A DNA stretch of 5,471 nt from Candidatus Jorgensenbacteria bacterium CG23_combo_of_CG06-09_8_20_14_all_54_14 (GTDB lineage: Bacteria > Patescibacteriota > Minisyncoccia > UBA6257 > GWB1-50-10), in assembly GCA_002772205.1 (NCBI GenBank), contig PCRZ01000021.1, positions 6,274-11,744 on the forward strand. The letters run 5' to 3'. A program made the translations under genes and the position numbers. The notes beneath the pieces were generated by a model. The model saw nothing but the letters and a program-made list of their open reading frames with translations, had not been told where the DNA came from and made no database searches. Below are positions 4,378 through 5,471 of the stretch, one piece after another (within the stretch, counting starts at the first letter, position 1; each line of letters opens with the position of its first letter).

Positions 4378-4579
4378 ATAAATTTTCAAGACAAAGTCGC
4401 AGAAAATTTATCGAGAAAACCTTACCCCGCACCATTTCCATTCATGATTAAAGATAAAACCACACAACTAAGGCGAAGCCGCCTCTCGGCTCAGATTGAG
4501 CACCGGCGGAATTTCTGCCAGAAATGGTGCGGGGTGCTCAATGTTATCATTGCTCGCATGGCTCGCAAATAACATTGGC
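4378..4579 (+). promoter_or_regulatory. Structured leader of rpsS (element B)
   Basis: ATAAATTTTC (4378-4387) pairs perfectly with GAAAATTTAT (4402-4411) around a 14-base loop AAGACAAAGTCGCA. Next, ACCCCGCACCATTTC (4424-4438) pairs perfectly over 15 bp with GAAATGGTGCGGGGT (4521-4535). The enclosed loop includes GCTCA-GAT-TGAGC (4489-4501) and AGCCG/CGGCT (4477-4481 / 4487-4491), and ATTTCTG-C-CAGAAAT (4511-4525) competes with the end of the long stem. A rival 10-bp stem, ATTGAGCACC (4495-4504) with GGTGCTCAAT (4533-4542), shares bases 4533-4535 with the long stem. CAATGTTAT (4539-4547) pairs with ATAACATTG (4569-4577), closing a hairpin that stops two bases before the S19 ATG. This matches the organisation of element A before rplC. 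A regulatory RNA is likely but its signal is unknown. Confidence 0.6.
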
Positions 4580-4909
4580 ATGTCACGCTCAACACGCAAA
4601 GGTCCGTGGGTAGACCCGAAACTTTTGAAGAAAGTGGGTCGGTTGAAAACCGGCGATCGCACGGTCATTAAAACGTGGTCGCGCGATTCCGAAATTGCGC
4701 CGGAAATGGTGGGTTTTGTGTTCGGCATTCACAACGGCAAACAGTTCATTGAAGTCACGATCTCAGAAGACATGGTGGGGCACCGCCTTGGAGAATTTTC
4801 TCCGACCCGGAAGTTCGTAAAGCACGGCGGGAAAATGCAGCGGGGCCTTGAGAAGAGCGCCGAGGCGACAACCGTGGCTCCCAAGCCGCCCACGCAGGGA
4901 GGCAAATAA
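4580..4909 (+). CDS. rpsS: Small subunit ribosomal protein S19 (uS19)
   Basis: S19 belongs to the 30S head, contacts S13 and 16S rRNA and lies near the A-site tRNA and the bridge to the large subunit. The 109-residue product begins MSRSTRKGPWVDPKLLKKV, the typical S19 N-terminus, and continues with IKTWSRDSEIAPEMVGF (30-46). The full family signature is present at 52-76 (NGKQFIEVTIS, then EDMVGHRLGEFSPT). About 17 extra residues at the C-terminus (GLEKSAEATTVAPKPPTQGG) exceed the usual 90-93 and are probably disordered. The ATG at 4580 is chosen because homology starts there; an in-frame ATG at 4496 would add 28 unrelated residues encoded by the leader. There is no Shine-Dalgarno sequence; a hairpin ends two bases before the start. 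rplV begins nine bases after the stop. Confidence 0.97.
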   Translation: MSRSTRKGPWVDPKLLKKVGRLKTGDRTVIKTWSRDSEIAPEMVGFVFGIHNGKQFIEVTISEDMVGHRLGEFSPTRKFVKHGGKMQRGLEKSAEATTVAPKPPTQGGK

Positions 4910-4918
4910 TTATTGGAT

Positions 4919-5471
4919 ATGAAAGAGACCGCCATCGCAAAACTGAAATACCTTCATAGCACGCCGCGCAAGACGCGGGCGGTAGCCGATCTCATCCGCG
5001 GGCTTTCCGTGAACGAGGCGGAGGCGCAGCTTTCCCTGACCGCGCGACGCGCCGGAGTCCCGCTCCGGAAACTGCTCCGCTCGGCGGTGGCGAATGCCAA
5101 GCAAACGCTGAAAAAAGAGCCGGCGGAACTCTATGTGAAGGAAATCCGGGTCGATATGGGTCCCCGCTTAAAACGGTGGACTCCACGGGCACGCGGGGCG
5201 GTGAACCTCATAGAAAAGAAAATGAGTCACGTGACGCTGGTGCTTGGGGTGGCGGCGCAGCCGCTCGTGCCGCGCTTCGTGTTCCCCGAGAAGCCGAAGA
5301 AGAAGAAAAAGGACGTGCACGAGCGCACGCGCGCGCATGAGACACGAGAGAAAGAGAAAGGAAAACCTGCGGGTGAGGCGCCCCGCGGGGAGGAGAAAAA
5401 GAAAGCGAAGGAGGAACCGTGGCGTGGCGGCAAGCGTAAGGGGTTTCTCGGCCGCATGTCCCGGCGAAAAG
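4919..5471 (+). CDS. rplV: Large subunit ribosomal protein L22 (uL22), 3'-truncated by the window
   Basis: L22 binds 23S rRNA, and its beta hairpin lines the exit tunnel opposite L4. From the ATG at 4919 the frame is open to the window edge, giving at least 184 residues with no stop seen. The L22 fold is residues 1-115: KYLHSTPRKTRAVADLIRGL (10-29), AVANAKQTLKKE (57-68), the tunnel hairpin VDMGPRLKRWTPRARGAVNL (78-97) and the closing SHVTLVLG (103-110). This core is the usual 110-115 residues long. After it comes an extension of at least 65 residues, very rich in Lys, Glu and Arg (PKKKKKD near 126-132, EEKKKAKEE near 158-166, then GGKRKGFLGRMSRRK), likely disordered and RNA-binding. It follows rpsS by nine bases, without a Shine-Dalgarno sequence; rpsC would be expected next. 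Confidence 0.93.
   Translation, partial: MKETAIAKLKYLHSTPRKTRAVADLIRGLSVNEAEAQLSLTARRAGVPLRKLLRSAVANAKQTLKKEPAELYVKEIRVDMGPRLKRWTPRARGAVNLIEKKMSHVTLVLGVAAQPLVPRFVFPEKPKKKKKDVHERTRAHETREKEKGKPAGEAPRGEEKKKAKEEPWRGGKRKGFLGRMSRRK

Overview
The window is a piece of the bacterial str-S10 ribosomal gene cluster, read entirely on the + strand. It runs from the 3' part of the elongation factor Tu gene through rpsJ (S10), rplC (L3), rplD (L4), rplW (L23), rplB (L2), rpsS (S19) and the start of rplV (L22). This is the canonical bacterial order with no gene missing. Both ends are cut inside genes: EF-Tu lacks its GTPase domain, and L22 runs off the right edge without a stop.

The likely source is a Patescibacteria / CPR bacterium, probably Parcubacteria-like and known only from metagenomes. 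This is inference. It rests on divergent r-proteins (a strongly shortened L3, altered conserved positions in L2 and L3, charged tails on L23, S19 and L22), no clear Shine-Dalgarno sequence before any of the seven visible starts, and AT-rich or triloop palindromic repeats between GC-rich genes. A 16S rRNA gene or a tree of these r-proteins would settle it.

Layout: EF-Tu (2-736); a 229-base spacer folded as an imperfect palindrome with four tandem triloop hairpins; S10 (966-1298); a 544-base spacer; L3 (1843-2286); a 120-base imperfect palindrome; L4 (2410-3033); L23 after 6 bases (3040-3423); a 123-base spacer closed by a perfect 14-bp inverted repeat that ends on the L2 start codon; L2 (3547-4368); a 211-base structured spacer; S19 (4580-4909); L22 after 9 bases (4919 to the edge). 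The 544-base spacer holds, in order, a branched GC-rich structure, a strong terminator-like hairpin, a sigma70-like promoter, a second terminator-like hairpin and a long structured leader.

The most unusual part is between the genes. The spacers before rplC and rpsS carry diverged copies of one structured element: an AT-rich hairpin with a 14-base loop whose stem sequence differs between copies while pairing is kept, then a GC-rich stem (ACCCCGCACC with GGTGCGGGGT) around about 93 bases, then the start codon. The spacer before rplB has an unrelated stem around a loop of the same size. These look like RNA control elements inside the operon, possibly for feedback by r-proteins, or like mobile structured repeats. 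The products act together: L2, L3, L4, L22 and L23 build the large subunit around the peptidyl transferase centre and exit tunnel, S10 and S19 belong to the small-subunit head, and EF-Tu delivers aminoacyl-tRNA.
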